Origin: Chrysemys picta bellii
Lineage: Eukaryota; Chordata; Testudines; Emydidae
Direction: 5' to 3'
Length of the DNA stretch: 64,000 nucleotides
Assembly: GCF_011386835.1 (NCBI RefSeq)
Contig: NC_088791.1
Span: 50,425,498-50,489,497, forward strand
Positions 1 to 10,551 of the stretch are shown here, in pieces. The notes under the pieces were generated by a model. That model had not been told where the DNA came from and did no database searches. It saw nothing but the letters and a program-made list of their open reading frames with translations. A program made the translations under genes and the position numbers. How positions within the stretch are numbered: the stretch's first letter is position 1; each line of letters opens with the position of its first letter.

Positions 1-95
1 ACTTTCTCCCCACTATACTGTGCTGCAGACAGACCATGTCTAAGGGGGAGAGAGTCATTCAGCTTCGATATCCACTCAGTCATTGGCCTTTACAC
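1..95. other. Unassigned sequence
   Basis: I see no gene or recognisable repeat before the MITE that starts at 99. Confidence 0.5.
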
Positions 96-98
96 TAA

Positions 99-411
99 GG
101 GTGTGTCTACACTGCAGCTGGGAGCATGCGTCCCAGCTTGGGTAGATAGATGCTGTACCAACATGTTGCTTGAGAGAACATGTTAAAAATAGCAGTATAG
201 CTGGGGGTAGCATTGGCAGTAGCTCAGGTTGGCTGTTCATGTACATATCCAAGAAGTCCAGGTGGGTTTGTGCTTAGGTGGCTAGCTCAAGTTGCCAATC
301 ATGCTATCCCCGGCTAAACTGCTGTTTTAGCATGGTAGCTTGAGCAGAGCTAGTGCCCATCTGTCTAGCCGAGGGGGGAAGTATGCTACCAGCTGCAGTG
401 TAGATGTACTC
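99..411. mobile_element. PIF/Harbinger-type MITE (313 bp)
   Basis: The ends form an imperfect terminal inverted repeat: the left end reads GGGTGTGTCTACACTGCAGC and the right end reads GCTGCAGTGTAGATGTACTC. TAA lies on both sides (96-98 and 412-414), which fits the 3-bp TWA duplication of PIF/Harbinger elements. There is no coding capacity. The TCTACACT core matches the ends of the autonomous-type element at 4262-9074, so that family may have moved it (inference). Confidence 0.75.
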
Positions 412-414
412 TAA

Positions 415-2119
415 GACTTCCAAAAATCTGGGCTAATGTTATTTATGACTTAGAAAAAGAGAGAGAAGTTAAAAATGCACTAGGAAAACAGTTTATGTTT
501 CTAGTTTAAATCCTGGACTAAGACTCAGTAACAAAGAAGGGTAGTTCTCATTTTTGTTACTCAAGACACCTGTTGATCTATCTGGAGAAGCATGAACAAA
601 ATACAAAAGGAAGGCTGAACTGAGGTGTATGGAGGATATTTGTGGCACTGTGCAGCATGTCTGTGAGGAGATTCTAGTAAGAAACACCCGGTATTCAGTG
701 GGCCACTGAATACGCACTAGTCTTAATTTCCAACTGGTGTAAGGTGTAGCTCCATGCAGAGAGTGTTGCAGAAAGGAGAGGAGCCATTCAAAGGGCTGAT
801 CTGTCAATCCCTGGCAGGGACCTTCAGACATAATCAGCAACACTTTAGAATCAAAGGTATCAAAGCAAATGATAAGTGATCTTCATCTCTTGCCAAAAGC
901 AGATAATTAGCTGATTTCATACTGTACCCATAACCAATACTGACTTGAGTCAAAGAGACCTGAGGACTCCAGATGTCAGAGTTAAGAACTTTGATGATAT
1001 TCCCCCAGAATTGGAACACTGAGAAAACTACAGAGATTATTCAGAGACATCTGATTGAGACAGTGGAGGAGGAACCTCAGAAATAACTGGCCTCCAGCCT
1101 TTAGAACAAGTCTGGCCTTTCTTACTACTCTAGCCATTGGTACTAATTGCAATGCATTCCAGGGGATACTCATCAGGGCATGTGGAAGAACACAGTTTAA
1201 CCACCAGTTTTGCTCTTCTCAGCATCATAGATTGACAGTAACAATTTCAGTAAGATTGTAGGAAACAATACAGTAATAAGTATATCAGAAGATTCTCTCT
1301 CTTGACTAATAGATTCTAGAATGTGTGGGAACCAAGATAAACAGCTAATTCATGGCATGCAATCCATCTATAATGATTTGTCCAATTTTAGAGAATCATT
1401 CTGTAGATTGGTACAGACATTGAACATGTTTTCCGCTTAGCATTCCATTGGCCAGTTCAAAGAGAGGTGAAAAATGTGGATTTCAGTGCATATTTATAGT
1501 AAAAATTGCTAGATTTTTCAAAATTCACAAGAATTTCAAAGAGCAAATAGGAATTTCATAGAAGCTGAAATTTTCAAACATTTTGAAACACCCGTGTTGT
1601 AGTAGTGATCATTTCAGGATTCCAAATTGGTAGTTTCAAACTGCTCTGTAAGTGGCACTCATAACTAGATGATGCGTAGCCCTAGGTTAATGGAAACAAC
1701 TACAAAGATGGAAGAGTGCTGCATTTTTTTAAAAACAACGCGACCATAATTAATATAATTAAAATGAGAGAGTAATGTTAAATCATGCTCTAACTACAAG
1801 TAGATGAATAAATAACTCAAAAACTGGGCCCGTTTCTTCAGTACAAGAGCCACAGGTCCAAAGCAAGCTTGTCTTACTCATACATGTATAGCCAATACAT
1901 TCGATCATAGTCCCAATCAAGTCAGTTGGGACTACTAGCAGGTAGGATTTAGTTCACAGTTTTAAACTATCATCCTTCAGTTATTCAGCCATTTAACAAC
2001 TTTACTTATTACAATATTGAAACACATTATTAGTCACTAAAACTCTGAAAGAGTTAGGCCCTGATGCAGCAAGATACTTGAGAATGTGTCTAACTTTAAG
2101 CATATTAATAGTCCCATTG
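415..2119. other. Unassigned AT-rich stretch
   Basis: No recognisable gene or complete repeat. The short open frames here, including a 116-codon frame on the minus strand at 493-843, have no motif I recognise and look like chance. A phrase typical of reptile repeats lies at about 2056-2118, next to the hAT insertion. Confidence 0.5.
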
Positions 2120-2127
2120 ATTAAAAG

Positions 2128-2403
2128 CAGGGCCGGCTCCAGCTTTTTTGCCGCCCCAAACGGCGAAGTGGGGGGGAAAAAAAAAAGATAAAGACGATCG
2201 GCAGTACTTCGGCAGCAGCTCAATCGCATGAGTCCTTCGCTCCCTCTCTTCCACTTCGGCGGCACTTTGGAAGCAGCTCAAAGAAGAAGAGAGGGACTGA
2301 GGGACCTGCCGCTAAATTGCTGCCAAAGACCCGGACGTGCCGCCCCTTTCCATTGGCCGCCCCACGCACCTGCTTCCTTCACTGGTGCCTGGAGCCGGCC
2401 CTG
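2128..2403. mobile_element. hAT-type non-autonomous element, family A, copy 1
   Basis: The inverted termini are CAGGGCCGGCTCCAG at the left and its exact complement CTGGAGCCGGCCCTG at the right. A perfect 8-bp target duplication ATTAAAAG lies at 2120-2127 and 2404-2411. An 8-bp duplication and a CAGGG terminus are typical of hAT transposons. The 276-bp body is GC-rich, carries the phrase GCCGCCCCA near both ends, and encodes nothing. A second copy lies at 61680-61906. Confidence 0.85.
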
Positions 2404-2411
2404 ATTAAAAG

Positions 2412-4258
2412 GCACATGTTTGAGTACTTTGCTGAATTCTGACCTGTTTAATCAAATCTCTCTTTTCAGTGGGATCCTTGAGGACCCCTTCATTTTCTCC
2501 CCTTTATTTCCCAGGTCTTTAGATCAGTCATCGCTTTTCAGTGCAAGACAGCTAGATGCAACATTAAACCCATCTCAAATACCAATAATCTTAATCTCTT
2601 CATAGGCAATTTAGGGGAAGAAATTGCCTCCGTAGCACTCTTAAATCCTGCTAGCAGAAGGTGCTCATGTCTTGCAGTCAGATTCACCGCATGTTGGGCT
2701 GTTGTGCCAGAAGGGGAAAAAAACAAAACAAGGACCCTTATTGTTCCTCTCAAAGAAAAAAAAAAGTCACTTGTAAAAACAAACATCTTAATTTTGCTTA
2801 GACTATATTGTGTGGAATTGTTACATTAGTTACTTGCCATTATCTCCAAAAATTAAGAACTAAAAGAAAACATTCTCTCTCTAATGGAACTCAATATCCT
2901 TGAGGGTTAGTCTTTTCTATTTTCAAAGAAAACCCTCCGGGTGTAAATACCTTACATTAGAATATATATGTGAACATCTCCACTCAAGGACCCCGCCCCC
3001 TCCCCCCACCCCCCCCCAGACTTCCTGAAAGATTATTGCTCCAAAAGCCTACGGAAATTTACCTTCCTCCCCCCCCAACCGAAAGGAAATCCTCACTAGA
3101 ACTGGGTGAAATTTTTCATCTCCGACTTTTTTTTTGCTGAAAAATGCAGTCTTGGGTTATCTAACATTTTATAAGTTCGTACTGATTTCAAATGGTTTTG
3201 GTAAATACCAAAAAATACAAAACATTTTAAAAAATCAAATGTTTTATTGATGTTTTCAAGCTGAAACATTTTGATTCAAAAAACCTTTGTTTCAAATATT
3301 ACTTCAATTTTATTTTAAAATAAAATTATGTTTTAAAAAGCTCAAAAATAAAATGAAATATTCCATTTGATACAAAACTATTTTTAACCCTTCAATTCAC
3401 TGATTTTTTAAAGTTTGTTTTAGGTCACCCAGAAATGATTCTGCTCCTCTGCCCCCATCCCGTTTTTCCAGAACTACCAGTGAATTGGGGAAGGAGGGAA
3501 GAAAACAATTATGTGCACAGCTCTAATCTTCCTAATTTATTCTCTCTTCTCTGTATTTGTGGAGTTTTGATGAAACAGGCATATTCAAAATAGTGTTACA
3601 TAAGATTTTTGGTTATTGTGATTAGCTGAATAGACCACAATGGATATTGTAGGGAAATGGTTAAAAATATCTTACTGAGCAATGGAGGAAATAGATGTCT
3701 GTTCTCACTGCAAAGACTGCAGAAGAACCTCCATGAGAAAATGAGATGAGGCCTCAGCTGGTAGCTCATTAGAACTAGGATGATAAAAAGCTACTGGAAT
3801 GCAAACTTTCATTAGGAAGAGAAACTGTTGCAGCTACTGGACTATTTGCAAGGTCTAGGATAGTATTTAAGGCTCAGCAATCGAAGCCTGAATGCCTTTA
3901 TTTCACTTATAAATCTAAATAAATAAAATAAAGTTTTATTCAGAGGAGTTACCATGCAAATGAGATGAGGTAATGTTAATATGAGAAAGACAGTTCAAAT
4001 GTTCATAAAAAGCATCCCTAAAGCTAGATGTGTCAAGGCACCTGACCTGACCTATGTGTATATATAGTTAATAAAAGTGCCATGACTTTTCTCATGGCAA
4101 ACCTGACTCCAGAGCACTTATTAAAACATTACCTACATTAGGGAGGGCTTTCACCCTCTAATTTCTCCAAGACTTAAGCCTTTTTTGTTCTACTCTGGTT
4201 GAAGATTGGTGATACAAAGAGGCTTATGGCAATATCTCAGATAACATAGGTCAGACAC
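2412..4258. other. Unassigned stretch with C-rich and A/T-rich tracts
   Basis: There is no gene. A C-rich tract lies at about 2991-3018 and another short one at 3068-3077. From about 3100 to 3530 the sequence is dominated by AAAAT/ATTTT motifs. It begins with ACTAGAACTGGG and ends near ACAGCTCTAAT, which could be the degraded ends of an old TIR element, but I cannot fix its boundaries. A TATATATAG and AATAAAA pair near 4056-4076 has no gene attached. Confidence 0.4.
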
Positions 4259-4279
4259 TTAGGCCTGGTCTACACTAGG

Positions 4280-4465
4280 TGTTTATGTCGAAGTTAGCGC
4301 CGTTACATCGAATTAACCCTGCACCCGTCCACACTGCGATGCTATTTAGTTCGACATAGAGGTCTCTTTAATTCGACTTCTGTACTCCTCCCCGACGAGG
4401 GGAGTAGCGCCAAATTCGACATGGCCATGTCGAATTAGGCGAGGTGTGGATGGAAATCGACGCTA
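4280..4465. promoter_or_regulatory. Left subterminal TCGA-motif cluster of the Harbinger element
   Basis: TCGAA or TTCGA occurs at about 4288, 4308, 4350, 4372, 4415 and 4430, in both orientations, within the first 180 bp. The right terminus has a matching cluster at 8928-9052. Clustered subterminal motifs of this kind are commonly bound by the element's Myb-like protein or transposase. That role is inferred here. Confidence 0.5.
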
Positions 4466-5218
4466 ATAGCTCTGGGAGCTATCCCACAGTGCACCACTCT
4501 GTTGACGCTCTGGACAGCAGTGCGAGCTCGGATGCTCTGACCAGCCACACAGGAAAAGCCCCGGGAAAATTTGAATTGGAATTCCTTTTCCTGTCTGGCC
4601 AGTTTGAATCTCATTTCCTGTCTGGACATCGTGGCGAGCACAGCAGCACTGGCAACGATGCAGAGCTCTCCAGCAGTGATGGCCGTGCAGTCTGTGAATA
4701 GAAAGAGGGCCCCAGCATGGACTGATCGGGAAGTTTTGGATCTCATCGCTGTGTGGGGCGATGAGTCCATGCTTTCCGAGCTGCAATCCAAAAGACGGAA
4801 TGCAAAGATCTACGAGAAGATCTCTAAAGACATGGCAGAGAGAGGATACAGCCGGGATGCAACGCAGTGCCGCGTGAAAATCAAGGAGCTGAGACAAGGC
4901 TACCAGAAGACCAAAGAGGCAAACGGACGCTCCGGATCCCATCCCCAGACATCCCGTTTCTACGAGGCACTGCATTCCATCCTCGGTGCGGCCGCCACCA
5001 CTACCCCACCAGTGACGTGGACTCTGAGGATGGGATATTGTCCACGGCCGGTTCCTCCGACATGTTAGGGGACGGGGAAGATGAGGAAGGAGATGAGGAG
5101 GGCGAGGCAGTCGGCAGCGCTCACAACAGCCAGGATCTCTTCATCACCCTTACAGAGATCCCCTACGAAGCGTCCCCAGCCGTTACCCTGGACACAGAAT
5201 CTGGGGAAGGATCAGCCA

Positions 5219-6212
5219 GTAAGTGTTGTAAACATCTAAACATTTATTTTTAACAAAACAGGAATATTAACAATTAAAAGAATGGGTTGTTCATGATTAG
5301 TGTGCCCTATGCGCTTAACGGTTTAGTCATGGGCAGTGCAAGTTTTGAAAAAAATTCTATCAATGTCCGGTTTTCAGTGATTGTCCTGCACAAGCCGCTC
5401 TACTGTTTATTCCCTGCTACTGCAGCTACAGTAAAATGCAGTCTATATGTCCGGGGATAGAGCAGTAATCCTCCTGGGATATCTCGATGAAGCTCTCCTG
5501 GAGGTAATTTGAAAGCCGTTGCATGAGGTTCCTGGGGAGAGCGGCCTTATTGGGTCCTCCGAAGTACGACACGTTGCCGCGCCACGAGACTATCACGTAC
5601 TCGGGAATCATTGCTCTGCATAGCAGGGCGGCATACGGCCCTGGTCTTTGGAGGCTTTCCTGGAGCATTCTCTGTCTGTCGCTCTCAGAGATCCTCATCA
5701 GGGTGATGTCGCCCATGGTGACCTGCTTTTAATTAGGTAGGGGAATGTTAGTGTTGGGACTGCTTTCCCGTTCCTTGACAGAACTGTAACCGCTGGTTTG
5801 TAGCCACGCGGTGGAGGCGGGAGAGGGGCAGCCGAAAGGGATTGTTCCCGGGCACAGCCGCGAGGGGGTGGGACAGGGGCAGAGTTCCCGCTTGCCGGAT
5901 TGCTGGCTGCAGGAACTGACATAGCTTTAAATGTGAAATGAGGCCAGTGGTAATATAAAAGTTTTAAACTGCCACAAGTGTACGGCTTACCATGTCTGCC
6001 TGCAACAGAAATTCCGTTGTGCTGCCCCGCTTCTCAAATGTGCTGTGCAAGACCCCAGGCACTGAATGCGAAGGCTGAAAATTCGACCTTGTGCTGAGTG
6101 CGCATGTGATAGGTGCTGTGCATGGTCTTGTTCACAGAGAAAGACTATGTTCTTTGTTCACAACTACATTTTTCTTTCTGAGGAATTCACTCCCTTTTTC
6201 CCATTTCCACAG
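5219..6212 (+). other. Intron of the Harbinger Myb-like gene
   Basis: The 994-bp intron runs from GTAAGT to a polypyrimidine-CCACAG acceptor. Splicing restores a continuous basic segment, which supports the model. Unusually, it contains an antisense ORF with its own apparent start context and polyadenylation signal (5426-5716), and a GC-rich stretch at about 5760-5910 on the upstream side of that ORF. Confidence 0.7.
5426..5716 (-). CDS. Unknown 96-residue protein nested antisense in the Harbinger intron
   Basis: The frame opens at an ATG in a near-ideal start context (GTCACCATGG, with A at -3 and G at +4) and runs 96 codons without a stop. An AATAAA on the same strand lies at 5406-5411, about 14 bases past the stop. 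The protein starts MGDITLMRISESDRQRM and has a middle rich in aliphatic and aromatic residues (LLCRAMIPEYVIVSW), followed by NKAALPRNLMQRLSNYLQES and a short tail with two cysteines. The middle-to-end pattern loosely recalls a BEN domain, which is a DNA- and protein-binding fold, but I cannot prove that by eye. It may have upstream exons: another open frame covers 5698-5922 on the same strand but in a different phase. The usual Harbinger coding set is only transposase plus Myb-like protein, so this would be an addition. Confidence 0.5.
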   Translation of the reverse strand: MGDITLMRISESDRQRMLQESLQRPGPYAALLCRAMIPEYVIVSWRGNVSYFGGPNKAALPRNLMQRLSNYLQESFIEISQEDYCSIPGHIDCILL

Positions 6213-6982
6213 CCCCATCTGCGACTGTCTCACAACCTAGCCTGGAATCACACTCCCAGAGGCTAGCGCGGATTAGGCGTAGGAAGAGGAGGACACGGGA
6301 GGACATGTTCTCTGAGCTTATGGCCTGTTCCCAAGCCCAGGCAGCACAGCAGACCCAGTGGCGGGAGAACTTGACCCGAATGCACCAAGCCAACACGGAT
6401 CGGGAGGAGAGGTGGCGGCAGGAAGACCAGCAGGCGACTCAAACGCTGCTTGGACTACTGAGGGAGCAAACGGACACGCTCCGGCGCCTTGTGGATGTTC
6501 TGCAGGAACGGAGGCAGGAGGACAGAGCCCCGCTGCAGTCCATCTCTAACCACCCTCCCCTGCCACCAAGTCCCATACCCACCTCACCCAAAGTGCAAAG
6601 AAGGAGAGGCGGCAGAGTCCCTGCTAAGTCTCACTCCACCCCTGCAGAGAGCTCTAGTAGCAGAAGGCTCTCATTTCCCAAAATTTGAAAAGTTCTTTCC
6701 TTCCCGCCTGACACAAGCCCCCGTCCAAGTTTCACCTCCCAATGCCATGTGTAGTTGATAATAAAAAATACGTTTCTGTAAACTACTGTTTCAATCATGT
6801 TCTTTTGGAGGAGGATGGGAAAGGGGGTTGGTAATTGGACAGGACAGTCACCTTTGGCAGGGTACATAGTCGGGGGCAGGCACAGCAGCAGGGCACATAC
6901 ACAGTGCAGTGATGCAGTGACTAGTTACCCTGGTTAGTCTGGGAGGTTGTTTTCATGTTATGTGGTGGGGGGTGGGTTGCTC

Positions 6983-7100
6983 TGTGACTTTGTGGCAGGG
7001 GAGGGCAGTTACAGATCTTAAGCGGCGGTCCTTAGGCAGGATCACAGAGCCACACAGCAGGGGATCTGTAACCGTCCTCCCCCTGCCACAAAGTCACATA
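6983..7100. repeat. Inverted repeat between the two convergent Harbinger genes
   Basis: An arm at about 6983-7016, with TGTGACTTTGTGGCAGGGG and then GTTACAGATC, is mirrored at about 7063-7100, with GATCTGTAAC and then CCCCCTGCCACAAAGTCACA. The loop is about 46 bp. It sits between the 3' ends of the plus-strand Myb-like gene and the minus-strand transposase gene. It could be an independent foldback insertion or a hairpin that affects 3'-end formation. Function is not shown. Confidence 0.75.
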
Positions 7101-7438
7101 GACCCCCCCATACACACAGTCCCGATCAGGAGGGGTGACAGGCTCCGTTGAAACAACCATCCCACCGCAGCGGAGCCTGTCAATCCTTGAGTTTAGAAAC
7201 TGCATTCGCGTCACTACACTACACCCGCTCCGCACCACAGTCTGCGTCCCAGTTTTAAAAAATTCCCGCGAAAACAGTATTAAAGAAAACGGTGTGCTTT
7301 AACAAAGTTGAACTATTTTTATTTCGAAACGTGTGTTGGAAGGGGGGTGAAGGGGGTATGTAACTGGATAGGATAGTCAACATTAACTGGGTAAAGAAAC
7401 GGGGGCAGGTTTAGCTTCTCAGTACACAAACTTTAAAG

Positions 7439-8696
7439 TCACAGGTTACCCTGCTCACTGAGGAACTTTGCTTTCAAAGCCTCCCGGATGCACAGCGCTT
7501 CCCGCTGGTCTCTTCTAATCGCCCGGCTGTCTGGCTGTGAGTAATCAGCAGCCAGGCTATTTTCCTCAACCTCCCACCCCGCCATAAAGGTCTCCCCCTT
7601 GCTCTCACAGAGATTGTGGAGCACACAGCAAGCTGCTATAACAATGGGGATATTGGTTTCGCTGAGATCACAGCGAGTCAGTAAGCTTCTCCATCTCCAC
7701 CACCATTCTGCACTTGCTCAGCTGGTAGTTGAAGAGTTCTTTTTCAGTGTCCAGGGCGCCAGTATAGGGCTTCATGAGCCAGGGCATTAGCGGGTAGGCT
7801 GGGTCCCCGAGGATGACTATAGGCATCTCCACATCCCCAACAGTTATTTTGTGGTCCGGGAAGTAAATACCTTGTTGCAGCCGTCTAAACAGACCAGAGT
7901 TCCTGAAAACACGAGCGTCATGAACCTTGCCCGGCCATCCCACGTAGATGTTGGTAAAACGTCCCCTGTGGTCCACCAGTGCTTGCAGCACCATGGAAAA
8001 GTAGCCCTTTCGGTTAATGTACTGGGTGGCCTGGTGGTCCGGTGCCAGGATAGGGATGTGAGTTCCATCTATGGCCCCACCGCAGTTTGGGAATCCCATC
8101 GCTGCGAAGCCATCTATGATCGCCTCCACGTTTCCCAGGGTCACTACCTTTGGCAGCAGTACATCAACGATTGCCTTGGCTACTTGCATCACAACAACCC
8201 CCACGGTAGATTTGCCCACCCCAAACTGGTTCGCGACTGACCGGTAGCTGTCTGGCGTTGCAAGCTTCCAGAGGGCTATGGCCACTCGCTTCTGTACACT
8301 CAGTGCAGCTTGCAACCGGGTGTCACTGCGCTTCAGGGCAGGGGACAGCAACTCACAAAGTTCAAGGAAAGTTCCCTTCCGCATGCGAAAGTTTCGCAGC
8401 CACTGGGATTCATCCCAGACCTGCAGCACTATGCGGTCCCACCACTCAGTGCTTGTTTCCCGTGCCCAGAATCGCCGTTCCACGGTATCAACATGACCCA
8501 TTGCCACCGCGATGTCCTCGGCGCTGGGTCCCCTGCTTTCTGACAGGTCCGTGCTACTCTCAGACTTCAGGACATCACCGCGGTGCCGTAGCCTCCTCGC
8601 CTGACTTTTCTGCATCTGCCTCAGGGAAACCTGTATGATAAGCTGCGAGGCGTTGAGAGCGGCCACAACTGCAGCGATGGTCGCAGCGTGCTCCAT
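7439..8696 (-). pseudogene. HARBI1-like PIF/Harbinger transposase, C-terminal frameshift deletion
   Basis: This is a DDE transposase that would cut and paste the element at TWA sites in the nucleus. From the ATG at 8694-8696 the frame stays open for 342 codons. It has an N-terminal helix-turn-helix-like region (VANQFGVGKSTVGVVV), the first catalytic aspartate in GAIDGTHI, the second in ILGDPAYPLMPW, and a glutamate in CRMVVE that fits the third catalytic residue. The F-G-x-L-K-x-R-W motif that should come next is missing. The frame then reads MEKLTDSL and stops at 7668. A second frame resumes with LLTRCDLSETNIPIVIAACC and continues VLHNLCESK to a stop at 7439-7441. A short internal deletion of about 26 bp net (inferred) explains both. 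AATAAA on the minus strand lies at 7318-7323. Confidence 0.92.
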
Positions 8697-8924
8697 GCTC
8701 GCAGTGCTGTGGCGTCCGCGCTGTCAATGACTGGAAAAGTGCGCGAACTGATTTCCCGCCGGCGCTTTCAGGGAGGGAGGGCGGGAGTGATGGACGGATG
8801 ACGACAGTTACCCAAAAGCACCCTCGACACATTTTGTTACCCAGAAGGCATTGCCGGCTACACCCAGAATTCCAATGGGCAGAGGGGACTGCGGGAACTG
8901 TGGGATAGCTGACCACAGTGCACC

Positions 8925-9055
8925 GCTTCGAATGTCGACGCTTTCACCGTTAGTGTGGACGCACAAAGTCGAATTACTGTCCTTAGTGTGGACACACACG
9001 TTCGACTTTGCAATATCGATTACAAAAATTCGATGCAAGTAAAATCGAACTACTC
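8925..9055. promoter_or_regulatory. Right subterminal TCGA-motif cluster of the Harbinger element
   Basis: TCGAA, TTCGA and GTCGAC motifs recur in both orientations (about 8928, 8934, 8969, 9001, 9031 and 9047) just inside the right terminal inverted repeat. They mirror the left cluster. Likely protein-binding sites for transposition, by inference only. Confidence 0.45.
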
Positions 9056-9077
9056 TCGTAGTGTAGACAAGGCCTTA

Positions 9078-10551
9078 CTGAAAAGAACTGTTAGTCAACT
9101 GGCTATGCCCTTACACTTATGCTTTGAATTTGGTTTCTAAACATACAGACTGTGGGTTTATTCACTCTCACCAAGATATGGGAATAACTCCCACACAAAT
9201 GGAAGTTACATGTGAACATCCAAAAGGCAGTAGCCCCCTTTTTACATTTAAGGGAGAGAATGGTGGTGAAGTTCTGAAAAGAAGAGATTATAATAAAGAG
9301 ATGCAGAATTTTTGGTGATTACTAGTTATGTATTAGTGGTGATTGTGGATGATACTCTGACTGGAGTTACAGGGGCTTCTAATTCATGCAGAATGTAAGT
9401 CTATTTTGATTAGAATACAGAATAAAGGAGAAAACCAAATATGGAATGACAACCTAATAAGATGTAGTTCTGTTAAATGCAGGTTCACCAAAAAGAGCTT
9501 CACTTCCCCATGTTACAATTACTCTTTGCTGTGCAATGGAATCTTCTTTCAGTAAACCCTAGCTGAAGAATTGTGAGAGGGCTGACAGATAAGTTGTTGA
9601 GGTAATTACTTAGTTCCTTTCCATCCCACTAGCTTTTTGTCTGATAAATGAAGGCTTCAGTTCTGAATTCTACATTCTAATCTCAGTAGCACAATCAGTT
9701 ACAGTAAAATGCCAATATTTTTTCCACTGTCTGGGCGATTTAAGGCTCTTTCCTTCCTGTTTATTGTTTTGGTCAAGGGATGGGATTTGTATAAAGTTTA
9801 TCCAGACAGAGAAGAAAAAAGGAATATAACTAAGAGAGATGTAGCTTTAGCTAATATTGTTGTCATCTACAAAACAATATTTTAAATTCCCTTTTTAAAG
9901 TAAGAGATAAGTATAAACATGTTTTATAACAGATGGATTTGAAGCCAAACATTTCCTTTTGGTACATATCAAGACTGTGGGTTAGCATTCACAACACACA
10001 CTCCATATAGCTATAGGATTCCATATTCTTATCTCCTACTCCAATTTTACATTCCTTCTGATTTACACTAGTCATAGGGTTATTTCTAAATGTGGAGAGG
10101 AAAGAACCTATCAAAACTAAAAGTCCAACAGACAATAGGTTTGAAACTCAAATGGTTTTGGAAATAAGTTCAAAACAATGTTAATGAAAATGTTTTCAGA
10201 ATCAGTTTGGCATGTGCATAGTAGCATATTCTGGTCTCTGATGGTGACAGTAGTACATTAAGGGCCTCGTCCACTGAAGTCACTGGGACTTCAACTAGAG
10301 CAGGACTGGGACTTAAACAGCATAGGAACTTCAGAATCTTGTTTAAGGCTCATGCCTTGGTAGGGTTCAAGCATATTTCAGTAAATTGGTTCTGGCCCAG
10401 TTTAAAGAGTTCATATTGTGGGCAGATACAGAAATGCACACATAGAAATGCAGTTGTGGATGAGACCAAATCATTACTTAATAGCTGCCTCCATGGAAGT
10501 GTTGCTGGTGTGGCTCATAGCATCAAGGGCCAACAGCTTAATTTAATCACA
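9078..10551. other. Unassigned stretch
   Basis: No gene or full repeat is visible. A degenerate phrase around CCACTGAAGTCACTGGGAC at about 10270 resembles the dispersed ATTGACTTCAATGGG module seen elsewhere in this window. Confidence 0.45.

Larger units (their letters stand above)
4658..6688 (+). pseudogene. Harbinger Myb/SANT-like DNA-binding protein, two exons, one frameshift
   Basis: This is the accessory DNA-binding protein of PIF/Harbinger transposons, which in studied family members helps the transposase reach the nucleus and bind the element ends. Exon 1 (4658-5218) holds a Myb/SANT-like domain at about residues 10-90, with W-T-D-R-E-V-L-D-L-I, then Y-E-K-I-S and Q-C-R-V-K-I-K-E-L-R. 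An acidic stretch rich in D-G-E-D-E-E follows. A GTAAGT donor lies at 5219 and a pyrimidine-rich CCACAG acceptor ends at 6212. Joining them keeps frame and gives an arginine/lysine-rich segment, then a Q/R/E-rich coiled-coil-like C-terminus ending RRLSFPKI. An AATAAA follows at 6760-6765. A one-base loss near 5015 shifts the frame between the Myb and acidic parts, so this copy is broken. The start at 4658 is preferred; an in-frame ATG also lies at 4571. Confidence 0.85.
4262..9074. mobile_element. PIF/Harbinger DNA transposon, nearly complete (4.8 kb)
   Basis: The inverted ends are GGCCTGGTCTACACTA (left) and the complement of GGCCTTGTCTACACTA (right). TTA flanks both ends (4259-4261 and 9075-9077), as expected for PIF/Harbinger. 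Inside are the two proteins usual for this superfamily: a Myb/SANT-like DNA-binding protein on + and a HARBI1-like DDE transposase on -, with convergent 3' ends near 6.7-7.4 kb. A third antisense ORF lies in the Myb-gene intron. Repeated TTCGA/TCGAA motifs crowd both termini. The inside is much more GC-rich than the flanks. Each main gene carries one visible break, so this copy is probably not autonomous, but the low decay suggests recent activity in the lineage (inference). Confidence 0.93.

Noticed and set aside
4463..4975. 170-codon minus-strand frame over the Myb-like exon
   Set aside because: It is a shadow of the plus-strand Myb/SANT-like coding sequence.
7851..8638. Plus-strand frames of 126-129 codons over the transposase
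   Set aside because: They are antisense shadows of the HARBI1-like gene, which has clear catalytic motifs.
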